Notes: generated from the letters alone by a model not told the origin. DNA of 64,000 nt from Enterobacter pseudoroggenkampii (GCF_026420145.1 NZ_JAPMLV010000001.1:1302001-1366000); one strand, 5' to 3'. Counted from the first letter of the stretch, positions 45,699 through 55,653 are shown. Made by a program: numbers and translations.

Positions 45699-46226
45699 AT
45701 GAAAGACCATGTAGACTTCGTTGTCGGCCAGTGGAGCCGTGCCATGCCGGAACTGGACGCCTCATCGATGAAAATTTTTGGCCGAATGCTCCGGCTGATG
45801 AAGCATCTGGGAAAAGAATGGGCGGAGGCGATGGCGCAGTTTGGTTTTCGCGAGGGCGAGTTTGACGTGCTCGCCACGCTGCGCCGCGCCGGTGAGCCGT
45901 ACTGCCTTTCCCCCACACAGCTGTATAAATCGCTGTTGATCACCTCAGGGGCGATGACGAACCGGCTCAGCCATCTCGAAAAGCAAGGTCTTATCAGGCG
46001 AATTGCCGATCCGGATGACAAGCGCAGCACGCTCGTAAGCCTGACACCGCACGGGCAGGAGCGTATCGAACAGGCGCTGATCGTGCACACTCAGACGCAA
46101 AATGCGCTGCTGAGCAACTTGTCTGATGCGCAGCACGCGCAGCTTGAGTCCCTGCTGAGGGAATTGCTGCTGGCGTTTCCGGCTGAGAAATGGGATGAAA
46201 CGTCACCGTGTGCCGATAATACATAA
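45699..46226 (+). CDS. MarR family transcriptional regulator
   Basis: 175 residues from the ATG after CAGGGGGTG (MKDHVDFVVGQWS); an earlier start is unsupported. Winged helix: EFDVLATLRRAGEPYCLSPTQLYKSLLITSGAMTNRLSHLEKQGLIRRI followed by the wing DPDDKRSTLVSLTPHG. Probably represses the divergent MFS gene through the palindrome in the shared promoter. The LysR gene 33 bp downstream may be co-transcribed. Confidence 0.88.
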   Translation: MKDHVDFVVGQWSRAMPELDASSMKIFGRMLRLMKHLGKEWAEAMAQFGFREGEFDVLATLRRAGEPYCLSPTQLYKSLLITSGAMTNRLSHLEKQGLIRRIADPDDKRSTLVSLTPHGQERIEQALIVHTQTQNALLSNLSDAQHAQLESLLRELLLAFPAEKWDETSPCADNT

Positions 46227-46259
46227 ACTGCATGATTACACCTTACAAAAAGGGAATGT

Positions 46260-47183
46260 ATGTCTTTACCGCCACTGTATGCGCTGCGCGCGTTCGAAGT
46301 TGCCGCACGGCTGAACTCCTTCAGCAAAGCGGCTGAAACACTCCATATCACGCCGGGGGCGGTCAGCAGGCATGTCCAGACGCTGGAAATGTGGTTCGAC
46401 TGCGAGCTGTTTAAACGACAGGGGCCGAGAGTGGAGGTCAGCGATGCCGGACGTATTCTGGCCGGGCAGCTTAGCGAAAGTTTCTCGAATATTGAGTGGG
46501 CCTGTCGTGCATTCAAAAGTGAAAACCACCTTCTGCGCCTTAAAGCACCCAGCTCGCTGACGATGCGATGGCTTCTGGATGTGCTTAAATCCTTCCGCGA
46601 GAACCACGCGAAGCCCAAAATCGAAATTGCCAGCGTCTGGATGGACTTCGATACCGTTGATTTCAGTCGTGAGCCTTACGATTGTGCGATCCTCCTCGGT
46701 AACGGCTATTTCGGCGAGTCAACAGAAAGCAGGCTGCTGTTCAGCGAATGGCTTATTCCCGTTTGTACTCCGTCTTTGCTGGAGTCTGCCCGGCATACGC
46801 TTCCAGATTGCGATCTTATTCATCCGTCGCCGGACAGACGGGACTGGAAGCGCTGGCTGAAAAGGACGGGCTTATTCCCCGGCCTCGACATGAGCGGCGG
46901 AATCGTGTTCGACACCCTGGAGCAGGGGAGCCTTGCGGCCATGCACGGACACGGCGTGGCGATGGCCGATCTCCGGCTCACGCTCGACGCGCTGAAAAGC
47001 GGCCTGCTCGCGCTGCCTTTCAGGGAGGCGATAGCAACAGGGGACGGTTACTATCTTGTCTGGCCCAAAAATTCGCTCAGAGGACAGAGTATTGAACGGC
47101 TGCTGGCGTGGCTTAACCTTAACGTGCCGGTGGTGCCTTCTTTGGATATCGTCTGTCTTGATTACAATGAAAAGCGGGTTTAA
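46260..47183 (+). CDS. LysR family regulator (GcvA-like)
   Basis: 307 residues. N-terminal helix-turn-helix (LYALRAFEVAARLNSFSKAAETLHITPGAVSRHVQTLE) and a substrate-binding domain from about 90. The GcvA-type opening (PPLYALRAFEVAARL) resembles regulators of amino-acid and beta-lactamase genes. Target unknown; no divergent partner, since MarR is in the same direction. Confidence 0.88.
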   Translation: MSLPPLYALRAFEVAARLNSFSKAAETLHITPGAVSRHVQTLEMWFDCELFKRQGPRVEVSDAGRILAGQLSESFSNIEWACRAFKSENHLLRLKAPSSLTMRWLLDVLKSFRENHAKPKIEIASVWMDFDTVDFSREPYDCAILLGNGYFGESTESRLLFSEWLIPVCTPSLLESARHTLPDCDLIHPSPDRRDWKRWLKRTGLFPGLDMSGGIVFDTLEQGSLAAMHGHGVAMADLRLTLDALKSGLLALPFREAIATGDGYYLVWPKNSLRGQSIERLLAWLNLNVPVVPSLDIVCLDYNEKRV

Positions 47184-47230
47184 TAAATAGCGGAATATTT
47201 ATTATGGGGTATCCCGCATATTGAACGTAT

Positions 47231-47701
47231 TTATGCGTAGGGAATATTCGCCATCTTTTTATATCTTTCCGGCAGGGCGCTGTTCAGGTTAAGTAATTTA
47301 TCGAGAATATAAAGCGCAGGCGTCCCTTTTGCCCGTTCAGCATCGATCAGCGCAGTGCGTAACAGATTGGCAGCCGAGGTCATGGCACGGAAATACTCCT
47401 CGGATTCACGCGTCTGAACTTCGCCTGACGCAGCGTAATGCACCTTTGGCCACTGCGCAAAGTCAAGCAGCGGAAGGATCCCATCCTCTTTTGGTAAATG
47501 CGCTGAGAGCAACTCTTTGGCGTTGCCCGGATTGCTTTGGGCGAAAGAGAGGAGGTGCAGTCGGTGGATGAAAGGTGAAAGCGCTTCTGAGCTTTCTTTT
47601 TCTGTTGAAAGTAACGTTATCAACTCATGCACATTTGCTTGGGCGCTAAATTTATGAGGCGAGATAATGTTCATTACATGGAATAAAACATCGAGTGTCA
47701 T
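47231..47701 (-). CDS. Hypothetical protein
   Basis: 156 residues, mostly helical, no signal or membrane segment, moderate charge. I do not recognise a family. LPKEDGILPLLDFAQWPKVHY and a LNLNSALPERYKKM tail are distinctive. Convergent with the LysR gene, 47 bp away, and divergent from the DUF1963 gene. Confidence 0.6.
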   Translation of the reverse strand: MTLDVLFHVMNIISPHKFSAQANVHELITLLSTEKESSEALSPFIHRLHLLSFAQSNPGNAKELLSAHLPKEDGILPLLDFAQWPKVHYAASGEVQTRESEEYFRAMTSAANLLRTALIDAERAKGTPALYILDKLLNLNSALPERYKKMANIPYA

Positions 47702-47840
47702 AGGTGCTCCATACAGGCTTGGTATTATTTATTTTTTCTATCCCAGGGATGAATGGATGGTATTTCAGGGCGTCACTTTTGAAAAACGATAAATAGTGGG
47801 AATCAATGTGAGTTTTACTCAACATAGGGTTTAATATCCT

Positions 47841-48599
47841 ATGCGTTTCTTAGAGCCTGATGATTACCTTACAATGAGTGGTAAAACTTCTACGCAGAAA
47901 GAGTCTACAAAGCGAGCAAACATGAAATTCGAGAGTGCATCAGTTTTAGAAGAACTCCGGACCACACTAAGACCCGCATCGGTCGCGCAGGTAGGTGGGT
48001 TCCGGCCGTCTGAAGATCCCATGACATCCTGGTTTCTAAAGGGCGTTTCTCTTGCAGATGAAGGATTACCCACCTGGAAGGGCAAGCCGATGTTTCCGCT
48101 TCTTCAGATTCGGGTGGACGAGCTTCCTGTTATTCCCGACCAGTTAAAGGGGATAGCCCTTCTGGTGTTATTCCACAATTTGGAACAACATCCCTTTGAC
48201 GAACCGCACGGTGAAGGATGGTTAATCCGCGAGTATGCCACCCTTGAAGGGCTTCAGTTATTGCCTGAATTGGACACTCCGTATCGCGCGTTTCCTGTTC
48301 AATGGCTGAGTGTCATTGACGATGCACCTGGATGGGAAGATGCCTGGGACATTATTGATCTCTCTTGCGTAAATGATGATGAGCAGGCCTGTGATAGTTT
48401 TTTTGAGGACTTTAATCGCTACAGGGGAACCAAGGTCGGGGGATTTCCGGCTGAGATACAACACGGTGTGGGAATCGACGATTTTGTTTTTCAGGTTGGG
48501 TCGGAAGAAAAAGTAAACTGGATGTGGGCGGATAATGGTATCGGTTACTTTCACCGGTCATCAGAAGGGGAATGGCGATTTTCATGTCAGTTCTACTGA
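47841..48599 (+). CDS. DUF1963 (YwqG-like) protein
   Basis: Up to 252 residues. Signature segments: PMFPLLQIRVDELP, FHNLEQHPFDEP and the late KVGGFPAEIQHG, as in YwqG/DUF1963 proteins. Function unknown; the family is cytoplasmic and often near toxin-immunity loci, but no toxin is visible here. Real start may be the ATG at 47922 (MKFESASVLEEL); upstream sequence is AT-rich and has no strong ribosome site. Confidence 0.72.
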   Translation: MRFLEPDDYLTMSGKTSTQKESTKRANMKFESASVLEELRTTLRPASVAQVGGFRPSEDPMTSWFLKGVSLADEGLPTWKGKPMFPLLQIRVDELPVIPDQLKGIALLVLFHNLEQHPFDEPHGEGWLIREYATLEGLQLLPELDTPYRAFPVQWLSVIDDAPGWEDAWDIIDLSCVNDDEQACDSFFEDFNRYRGTKVGGFPAEIQHGVGIDDFVFQVGSEEKVNWMWADNGIGYFHRSSEGEWRFSCQFY

Positions 48600-48741
48600 T
48601 GATCCTCCTGCCGGGAGATATGAAAGCTTATCCATGCAGCGATTTGTTTCACAAATGCCATCGCCCATCAACCGTTCAGGATGGTATAACGTCTTGCGGC
48701 AATCGGGTTGCCGTCAGATGACCCCATTCACAAAGGTGTAT

Positions 48742-49218
48742 ATGAAACAAATTACTTTCAGTGACCTGCAGCAACAAAGCGAGCAGGCTGCAAATTCTCC
48801 TCGCTTACGCGCCCATCGCAATTTACACCCTGAGCTGAGCGACCCGGTGCAGCGCCTGGCCATCGCGATGGAACCCGGTACCTATGTTCGCCCCCATCGC
48901 CACCCGCACACGTTTGAACTGCTGACGGCGCTGAGTGGTCGCTTTCTGGTGTTGAATTTTGATGACAGCGGTAACGTGACCCAGCGCGTGGTGTTAGGTG
49001 AAGACTGCAAAGTGCTGGAGATGGATGCCGGTACCTGGCATGCCGTGCTGTCGCTGGATAAAGGCGGCGTTATTTTTGAGGTAAAACACGGTGGCTACCA
49101 GCCCGTTCCTGAGCACGATACCGCCCCATGGTCACCGGCTGAGAACGCACCCGGTAGCGCGGAGTTGATGAAATGGTACGCTCAGGCGCAGGTGGGTGAC
49201 GGTGGTTTTACCCTGTAA
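48742..49218 (+). CDS. WbuC family cupin
   Basis: 158 residues from the ATG after AAAGGTG. Cupin metal-binding motif RPHRHPHTFELLTALSGRF (His-x-His...Glu) and a second in DAGTWHAVLSLD. WbuC-type proteins often sit in O-antigen clusters, but this copy stands alone, so the role is uncertain. A very stable hairpin follows. Confidence 0.82.
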   Translation: MKQITFSDLQQQSEQAANSPRLRAHRNLHPELSDPVQRLAIAMEPGTYVRPHRHPHTFELLTALSGRFLVLNFDDSGNVTQRVVLGEDCKVLEMDAGTWHAVLSLDKGGVIFEVKHGGYQPVPEHDTAPWSPAENAPGSAELMKWYAQAQVGDGGFTL

Positions 49219-49231
49219 TTGTGCACTTATG

Positions 49232-49259
49232 TCCCCGGCGCGCAAAGGCGCGCCGGGGA
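49232..49259 (+). terminator. Strong hairpin after wbuC-like gene
   Basis: Perfect 12-bp stem TCCCCGGCGCGC / GCGCGCCGGGGA with loop AAAG. No T-tail; serves convergent genes. Confidence 0.65.
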
Positions 49260-49281
49260 AGAGAGAGACGAACCCGCCAAC

Positions 49282-49824
49282 TCAACTCGCCCTATTAAAA
49301 TGCCAGTCGCGGGCAGTCGACAGCGTCACGAACGGACCTGCCAGGGTGCTGTTGTGATGGGCAATAATGTCGCTGGCGGATAAATAGTCATTATCCATTG
49401 TGGTATGCGCATCAGAAATCAATACCGTCCTGAACCCCAGATCCGGTGCGGCCCGACAGGTCGTATCAACGCAAAATTCTGTTTTCATCCCGGCAATGAC
49501 CAGCTGTTTGACACCTCGCTGATTAAGTTCTCGCAGCAATACCGTATCCCTAAAACAGCTGGGATAGCGCTTGGTGAAAACAACATCCTGCTCCTTCACG
49601 CCCAGCTCGGGTATCAGCTGTGTTAACGGACCCTTCTCTGAGAGCGGGGAGTCGTCTGGTCCAATATGGCGGGCAAAAAAGATGGGCACCTGCGCGCGTC
49701 GCGCGTGGGTGATTAACAAACGGATATTTTCCAGAACGGCATCGGCGGAACAGGGGGAAACCGGGCCCCGGAAGAGGCCCTGCTGCATGTCGATAACCAG
49801 GAGTGCATTGTCAGACGAAACCAT
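49282..49824 (-). CDS. Isochorismatase-like cysteine hydrolase
   Basis: 180 residues from the ATG after GGAGAAATAAA; the longer frame to 50019 is unsupported. Catalytic triad visible: Asp in LLVIDMQQG, Lys in FTKRYPSCF and Cys in GMKTEFCVDTTCRAAPDLGF. Likely hydrolyses a small amide or related compound (nicotinamidase/isochorismatase group). Followed upstream by about 280 bp without a gene in which I see nothing notable. Confidence 0.85.
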   Translation of the reverse strand: MVSSDNALLVIDMQQGLFRGPVSPCSADAVLENIRLLITHARRAQVPIFFARHIGPDDSPLSEKGPLTQLIPELGVKEQDVVFTKRYPSCFRDTVLLRELNQRGVKQLVIAGMKTEFCVDTTCRAAPDLGFRTVLISDAHTTMDNDYLSASDIIAHHNSTLAGPFVTLSTARDWHFNRAS

Positions 49825-50108
49825 TTTATTTCTCCATTCAGAGGGTGGTGAACGGAGAGATATTTCCCCGTCCAGAGTGGCGGGGATTGAGGTTCTGTTT
49901 GTCAGTCGTTTGCTACAGATACACTCACGCCGCCGAAGGTTCCGGTGGTGGTGAGCGTGGTTGTTGGCTGAACTGACTGATACATGCAATGACCTTTGTT
50001 TATTTCGCTGTAAGCGCAACTATCGCGTACAGTTATAGCGCTGGTGAGAGATTCTCTTCAATACACCAACATCAGTAGGTGCAACGTTAGCGTTGCGCCG
50101 GGATGATA

Positions 50109-50708
50109 TTATAGAATTCTGCCGAGCCCTTGCAGGAATTCCTCAACCTGCTCAGGCGTCGCCGTATCTGCCTGGTAAAGGATATCGAGCTTAACGTTCT
50201 TCAACCCGCAGAAGCCAAATACACCTTCGATAATCTGCGTCTGAATCGCCGTCGAATAGCCGTGTTTATCAAATCCGGTGAGATCGCTGCCGCCAGTGGC
50301 AATCAGGCGGACGGGAACATCCCGTAAGTTGCCCACAATCCGTCCGTCATCGGCCACCTTATACGCCCAGTTCAGGGTTAATACGCGATCGAACCAGCCT
50401 TTCAACAGCGCGGGGACCGACCACCAGTACACGGGGAAGACAAACACCAGCATATCCGCTCGCTCGACGCGCTGCTGCTCGCGCAGAATATCGTCGGGAA
50501 GGGCGCTCGGATCGCCGTGATACAAATCAAGGTCGGCGCGAGACATGGCCGGATTAAACCCTTCAGCATGCAGATCGGCGATCTCAACCTGCGTACCTTG
50601 CTCGCGTAATTTTCCGGCAATATGGGTTGCCAGCGAATGGGATAATGAATTGTCGACAGGGTGAGCCGTCACGATCAGTGCGTTATTAATGGCATGTGTA
50701 GCAGACAT
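50109..50708 (-). CDS. NAD(P)H oxidoreductase, NQO1/KefF-like flavodoxin fold
   Basis: 199 residues: NALIVTAHPVDNSLSHSLATHI flavin-binding loop, FVFPVYWWSVPALLKGWFDRVLTLNWAY and ATGGSDLTGF. Probably a two-electron quinone reductase. It lies 74 bp downstream of a TetR gene on the same strand and shares an operator-like motif with it. Confidence 0.87.
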   Translation of the reverse strand: MSATHAINNALIVTAHPVDNSLSHSLATHIAGKLREQGTQVEIADLHAEGFNPAMSRADLDLYHGDPSALPDDILREQQRVERADMLVFVFPVYWWSVPALLKGWFDRVLTLNWAYKVADDGRIVGNLRDVPVRLIATGGSDLTGFDKHGYSTAIQTQIIEGVFGFCGLKNVKLDILYQADTATPEQVEEFLQGLGRIL

Positions 50709-50735
50709 AGCGACCTCAGAATGGGGGAGAAGTGA

Positions 50736-50768
50736 TACCTATATTACTATTGGTAACTTAGGTGTCAA
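50736..50768. promoter_or_regulatory. Operator-like motif before the NAD(P)H oxidoreductase
   Basis: TACTATTGGTA at 50745-50755, nested in an imperfect inverted repeat TGATACCT ... AGGTGTCA. A similar 11-mer, TACTCATGGTA (9 of 11), is at 51398-51408 before the TetR gene. Confidence 0.35.
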
Positions 50769-50782
50769 TCCGCCCCCGACGA

Positions 50783-51376
50783 TCATTTTGTGCTATTCGC
50801 GTAGGTCTCCAGCACGCCGGTCATGGCGCCGCTGAGCATATCTTCCGCAATATTTCGGGCGAGTACGCCGTTGCCCGCCGCGGTGCTGAGCGCGTCCGCC
50901 GCGCCAATGATGGCCGTCAGTACCGCTTCCCCCTGAACGCCTTTTAAGACGATAAAAGGGGAAAGCGCGGTACGCAGGCAGTCGGCACATTCGGCCACGC
51001 ATGCCTCACGAAACGTCTGCAACGCGTGGGAACCGGACAGCGCAGCCGCGATTGGCCCGGTTTCAGGCCCGGCAGTAATGGCGCAGTCGATATAGGCGGC
51101 GCTGAAAAAGCGGATCGTCTTTTCCAGCGTTTTGCTGTCGACCGCCAGCGTCTCACGGAATTTCGCCAGCTGCCGATCGCTATAATCCTGGTACAGCGCC
51201 ATCAGCAACCCTTCACGATCGCCAAAGTGGTCATAGGGGATAGGCTTGGTGACGTTGGCCCGCTCGGCCAGGTAGCCAAGCGTCAATGCCTCCGTGCCTT
51301 GCTGGCGAACGATTCCGCGCGCAACTTCCAGCAACTGCACGCGGCGGTCCTCTTTTCTTAAGCGCTTAACAACCAT
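50783..51376 (-). CDS. TetR family regulator
   Basis: 197 residues. N-terminal helix-turn-helix: LLEVARGIVRQQGTEALTLGYLAERANVTKPIPYDHFGDREGLLMALY. C-terminal ligand domain unlike the others in the window. Probably controls the oxidoreductase downstream and itself. Confidence 0.87.
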   Translation of the reverse strand: MVVKRLRKEDRRVQLLEVARGIVRQQGTEALTLGYLAERANVTKPIPYDHFGDREGLLMALYQDYSDRQLAKFRETLAVDSKTLEKTIRFFSAAYIDCAITAGPETGPIAAALSGSHALQTFREACVAECADCLRTALSPFIVLKGVQGEAVLTAIIGAADALSTAAGNGVLARNIAEDMLSGAMTGVLETYANSTK

Positions 51377-51397
51377 ACTTTCCTCAAAACTGTTATC

Positions 51398-51408
51398 TAC
51401 TCATGGTA
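51398..51408. promoter_or_regulatory. Operator-like motif before the TetR gene
   Basis: TACTCATGGTA with CTAC/GTAG symmetry, in the 34 bp between this TetR gene and the RND operon. See the matching motif at 50745-50755. Confidence 0.35.
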
Positions 51409-51410
51409 GT

Positions 51411-54400
51411 TTACACGCTTTCTGCGGGGCGCTGCACGCGTTGTTCCACAGGGCGGATCCGGAACCATATCGCATACATCGCGGGCAGGAAGACGAGCGT
51501 GATGATCGTCCCGCCCAGCGTCCCGCCGATCAGCGTCCAGGCCAGCGTGCCCCAGAACACCGAATGCGTCAGGGGAATGAACGCCAGCACGGCCGCCATG
51601 GCGGTCAGCAGGACCGGGCGCGCGCGCTGGACCGTCGCTTCAACCACAGCCTGGAACGGCTCGAGACCGTCCTTCTTGTTATGATCGATTTGACCGATCA
51701 GGATCAGCGTATTGCGCATTAGAATGCCGGAAAGGGCGATCAAACCGACCAGCGCGTTGATGCCAAACGGCTGATTGAAAATCAACAGTACAGGCACCAC
51801 GCCAATCAGCCCCAGCGGAGCGGTTAAGAACACCATCACCATCGCTGAGATTGAGCGCACCTGCAAAATGATGATCAGCAGCGTCAGGGCAATCATGATC
51901 GGGAACAGCGGCAACATGGCCTGCGTGGCTTTGCCCGATTCCTCAATCGAACCCGCCATGTCGATACGGTATCCGGCCGGCAGCGCATTAACAATCGGCT
52001 GGAGCTGCTTCATGATGGCGACCGACACATCCGGTGGTTGAAGATTGTTAGCGATATCTCCCCGCACGGTTATCGTCGGGGTGCGATCGCGACGACGCAG
52101 GATCGGATCTTCCATACCAATCTCAATCTTGCCGATTTGAGACAGCGGAACGCGCTGTCCCGCATTGCCGACAAGGGTAAAGCCCTCGATTTTTGCCGGG
52201 TCAAGACGGATATCTCCCGCCGCGCGGCCAATCACCTCTACCGAGCGAATATCTTCCCGCACGGAGGTGACGGGCACACCTGACAGCAGGAACTGAAGCT
52301 GCTCGGCAACGGCACTGGAGGTTAAGCCGGTCGCCTGCAGGCGGTTTTGATCGAGGGTGAAATGCAATACGGGAACGCGTGACCCCCAGTCGGTGTTGAC
52401 GGTTCTCATCATCGGGCTTGCCTGGAGCACGGCTTTCACCTTATCAGCGATGTCATGCACCTGTTCGACATCCGGACCCGTCACGCGCCAGGCAACCGGG
52501 AAGGGCGAGTAAGGGCCAAACACCAGCTGGGTCACCCGCACGCGCGCTTCAGGCGCAAGGCCGTTGGCGACCGCTTCTCTCAGCCGGAGCTTGAGCGCCT
52601 CGCGTGACGTCTCGCTGTCCGTCAGGATCACGATTTTCGCAAAAGACGGATCGGGCAGTTCAGGCGCCATCGCCAGATAAAAGCGGGGCGAACCCTGACC
52701 AATATAGGCGGTAACAATTCTGGCTTCAGGCTGCTGGCCCAGCCACGCTTCTATTTTTGCCGTTGCGGAGCTGGTTTGCGCTATCGAGGTGCCGTAGGGC
52801 ATCTGCACTTCAACCAGCACTTCCGGGCGATCGGAGGTCGGGAAAAATTGTTTTTTTACCAGCCCCATGCCGAGCACGGCCAGGATGAATATGGCGACCA
52901 CAGCGCCGGCCACCCGCCATTTCCTGGCGATAACGCGGCCAAGCAGCTGGCGAAAACGGTTATAGCGAGGCGTGTTATAGATGGCGGCATGACCGCCTTC
53001 TACTTTGGGGATCGCCGGCAGGATCTTCACCCCAAGATAGGGCGTGAACACCACCGCGACAAACCACGATGCAATCAGGGCGAGGCCGACAATCCAGAAC
53101 ATATTGCTGGTGTATTCCCCGGCGGTCGACTGGGCAAAACCATTCGGCATAAAGCCAATGGCCGTCACCAGGGTTCCGGCCAGCATGGGCGCGGCGGTAT
53201 GGCTCCAGGCGAAGGCCGAGGCTTTGATTCTGTCGTAACCTTCCTCCATTTTTACCACCATCATTTCGATAGCGATAATCGCATCGTCAACCAGCAGGCC
53301 GAGGGCGAGGATCAGGGAGCCCAATGTCACGCGGTCAAAGTTTATTCCCGCGGCTTCCATCACCACGAAGACGACCGCCAGCGTCAGCGGGACCGCCGCC
53401 GCAACCACCACCCCCACGCGCCAGCCCATGCTGACAAAACACACCACCATGACCACAAGCAGGGCGACGAAGAATTTGATCATAAACTCATCGACCGACG
53501 AGCGAATATTCACGGACTGGTCGGTGACTTTGGTCAGGGACATGCCAAGCGGCAGGCTATCATTGATTTTTGCCGTTTCCGTATCCAGCGCTTTACCCAG
53601 CGCCAGACCGTTCCAGCCTTCGCGCATCACGATGCCCAGCAGAAGGGCGGGTTCATGCTGATTACGTATCAGCATCGTCGGGGGATCTTCGTAGCCTCGC
53701 TCAACCGTTGCCACGTCGGACAGCTTGAGCGTTTTGCCCTGAGCAACAAAAGGCGTATCGCGGATTTTCTGCAGTTCATCGAACGCGCCGTCCAGGCGGA
53801 TAAAAATTTGCGCGCCTCGGGTCTCAATGGAACCCGCCGCGGTCAACGCGTTCTGGCTGTTGAGCGCATTGAAAATATCCTGGGGTGAGAGCCCTATCGT
53901 CGCCAGACGGTCATGGGAGAAGGAGATATAAATCCGCTCGGCCTGTTCGCCGATAATGTTCACTTTTTTCACGCCGGGAACGTGCAGAAGCTGCTGGCGC
54001 AGGCCTTCGGCATCACGTACCAGCTGCCGCTGCGGTTCGCCTTTCGCTTTCAGGGCAAAGAGGGCAAAGGTGACATCCGAGAATTCGTCATTGATCATCG
54101 GGCCGATGACGCCCGCCGGAAGACGTTGAGATTCATCTCCAAGCTTCTTACGCGCCTGATAGAACTCCTCCTGCACTTCGGCAGGCGGGGTCTTGTCCTG
54201 CAATGACAACGTGATAAACGCCATGCCGGGACGGGTATAGGTTTCGGTACGGTCGTACCATTTGAGCTCCTGCAGGCGCTTTTCCAGCGGTTCGGCGACC
54301 TGATCCTGGATCTCCTGCGCGGTGGCGCCAGGCCAGACGGTTATCACCGTCATTTGCTTTACCGTGAAGGGTGGATCTTCCGCGCGACCGAGCCCAAAGA

Positions 54401-54500
54401 AGGCGTAAATTCCGGCAATGGTGACCAGAACGATCAGAAACAGCGTGATGGAACGTTCGCGGACGGCCAGCGCTGACAGGTTGAAGCGGCTTCCGCTCAT
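51411..54500 (-). CDS. RND efflux pump permease
   Basis: 1029-residue inner-membrane proton-driven exporter of the AcrB superfamily. Twelve helices, two large periplasmic loops, and the proton-relay Asp-Asp pair in LGLLVDDAIIAIEMM (about 400). Opening SALAVRERSITLFLIVLVTIAGIYAF and AEDPPFTVKQMTVITVWPGATAQEIQDQV place it nearer the heavy/TriC-MexK-like branch than AcrB. Overlaps the adaptor gene by four bases. No outer-membrane factor is encoded, so it presumably uses TolC. Substrates unknown. Confidence 0.93.
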   Translation of the reverse strand: MSGSRFNLSALAVRERSITLFLIVLVTIAGIYAFFGLGRAEDPPFTVKQMTVITVWPGATAQEIQDQVAEPLEKRLQELKWYDRTETYTRPGMAFITLSLQDKTPPAEVQEEFYQARKKLGDESQRLPAGVIGPMINDEFSDVTFALFALKAKGEPQRQLVRDAEGLRQQLLHVPGVKKVNIIGEQAERIYISFSHDRLATIGLSPQDIFNALNSQNALTAAGSIETRGAQIFIRLDGAFDELQKIRDTPFVAQGKTLKLSDVATVERGYEDPPTMLIRNQHEPALLLGIVMREGWNGLALGKALDTETAKINDSLPLGMSLTKVTDQSVNIRSSVDEFMIKFFVALLVVMVVCFVSMGWRVGVVVAAAVPLTLAVVFVVMEAAGINFDRVTLGSLILALGLLVDDAIIAIEMMVVKMEEGYDRIKASAFAWSHTAAPMLAGTLVTAIGFMPNGFAQSTAGEYTSNMFWIVGLALIASWFVAVVFTPYLGVKILPAIPKVEGGHAAIYNTPRYNRFRQLLGRVIARKWRVAGAVVAIFILAVLGMGLVKKQFFPTSDRPEVLVEVQMPYGTSIAQTSSATAKIEAWLGQQPEARIVTAYIGQGSPRFYLAMAPELPDPSFAKIVILTDSETSREALKLRLREAVANGLAPEARVRVTQLVFGPYSPFPVAWRVTGPDVEQVHDIADKVKAVLQASPMMRTVNTDWGSRVPVLHFTLDQNRLQATGLTSSAVAEQLQFLLSGVPVTSVREDIRSVEVIGRAAGDIRLDPAKIEGFTLVGNAGQRVPLSQIGKIEIGMEDPILRRRDRTPTITVRGDIANNLQPPDVSVAIMKQLQPIVNALPAGYRIDMAGSIEESGKATQAMLPLFPIMIALTLLIIILQVRSISAMVMVFLTAPLGLIGVVPVLLIFNQPFGINALVGLIALSGILMRNTLILIGQIDHNKKDGLEPFQAVVEATVQRARPVLLTAMAAVLAFIPLTHSVFWGTLAWTLIGGTLGGTIITLVFLPAMYAIWFRIRPVEQRVQRPAESV

Positions 54501-55606
54501 GGTGTGTTCTCCGCCAGGGCGGCGTTGCGTTGTTTGGCAAGCCTGACGACCTCACCTTCGTGCAGAAGATGGGCGCCTAACGCAACAATTTTCTCACCGG
54601 GCTTCACGCCGCCCGTGACCTGCACCGCATCTTCACCCACGCTCAGTACCTTGACGGGCGTCCATGCGACTTTTGCCGGCTGGGCGGAAATACGCCAGAC
54701 GCCGGGACCTTTTCCTGCATCATAGAGTGAAGCCAGCGGAACCTGCATGACCTGACCTTCCGCTTTATTGTCCTGAATGTTCAGCGTGACGGTCGCCCCC
54801 AGCGGCGCGTTTGCCAGCAGGCCATCCAGCACGTAGCGGGCTTCATAAGTGCGGGTCGCGGCATCGGCAGAGTCAGACAGCAGGCGCAGCGTTGCGGTGA
54901 CCGGGTTTTCTTCTTTGCCATAAAGGGTGGCCTGCGCCTCGCTGCCGACGGCAGGGCGCAGCGTTTCCGGAAGCTGCACGAGCGCTTCGCGTTGTCCCGC
55001 TCTGGCGAGCCTGATCACCACCTGTCCGGCACTGACGACCTGACCCGGCTCGGCGAGCGTCTCCATGACCACGCCGTCTGAATCCGCCAGCAGTACGGCA
55101 TAGCCCGTGGCGTTTTGCGCCACGTTGGCCTGTGCCCGGGCGGCGCTGAGATCGGCTCTGGCCGTATCGGCCGCCGCCTTGATCTGGTCATACTCCGAGG
55201 CAGATACGGCGCCGGATGCCACAAGGCCGCGATAGCGCGCTTCATCGCTGGAGGCTTTTCGCGCACGCGCCTGGGCAGCATCCACCGCACGCTGCTGCGC
55301 CTGAGCCTGTAATTTCAGGTCAACGGGATCCAGGCGCAGTAAGGGCTGCCCCTGTTTGACGGTCTGCCCCGTATCAACCAGTCGCTCAAGGATTTTTCCC
55401 TGAACTCTGAAACCCAAATCGCTTTGCGTTCTCGCGACCACAACGCCCGTGAAGGCGCGGGCGGTATTGTTCGCAAGCTCGACGGAAGCGGATCTGACGA
55501 GCGGTGGCTTTGTGCGCGGATCGTCACTCGCGGAAATATCGCCGCATGCCACCAGGGCAAACGGCAGGAGACAAACGGCAACGCGGGCTGAAGTGAGCCT
55601 GAGCAT
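54497..55606 (-). CDS. RND efflux periplasmic adaptor lipoprotein
   Basis: 369 residues, lipobox ALVAC (Cys21), then barrel-sandwich, coiled-coil alpha-hairpin (about 95-160, AQAQQRAVDAAQARARKASSDEAR-type) and beta-barrel domains of the membrane-fusion-protein family. Links the permease to the outer-membrane channel. First gene of the efflux operon; the TetR gene lies 75 bp upstream on the same strand. Confidence 0.92.
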   Translation of the reverse strand: MLRLTSARVAVCLLPFALVACGDISASDDPRTKPPLVRSASVELANNTARAFTGVVVARTQSDLGFRVQGKILERLVDTGQTVKQGQPLLRLDPVDLKLQAQAQQRAVDAAQARARKASSDEARYRGLVASGAVSASEYDQIKAAADTARADLSAARAQANVAQNATGYAVLLADSDGVVMETLAEPGQVVSAGQVVIRLARAGQREALVQLPETLRPAVGSEAQATLYGKEENPVTATLRLLSDSADAATRTYEARYVLDGLLANAPLGATVTLNIQDNKAEGQVMQVPLASLYDAGKGPGVWRISAQPAKVAWTPVKVLSVGEDAVQVTGGVKPGEKIVALGAHLLHEGEVVRLAKQRNAALAENTP

Positions 55607-55653
55607 GGGAAACCTTTTTGACGTAACGGGACGGTATCCGCATTCTCTGACTA

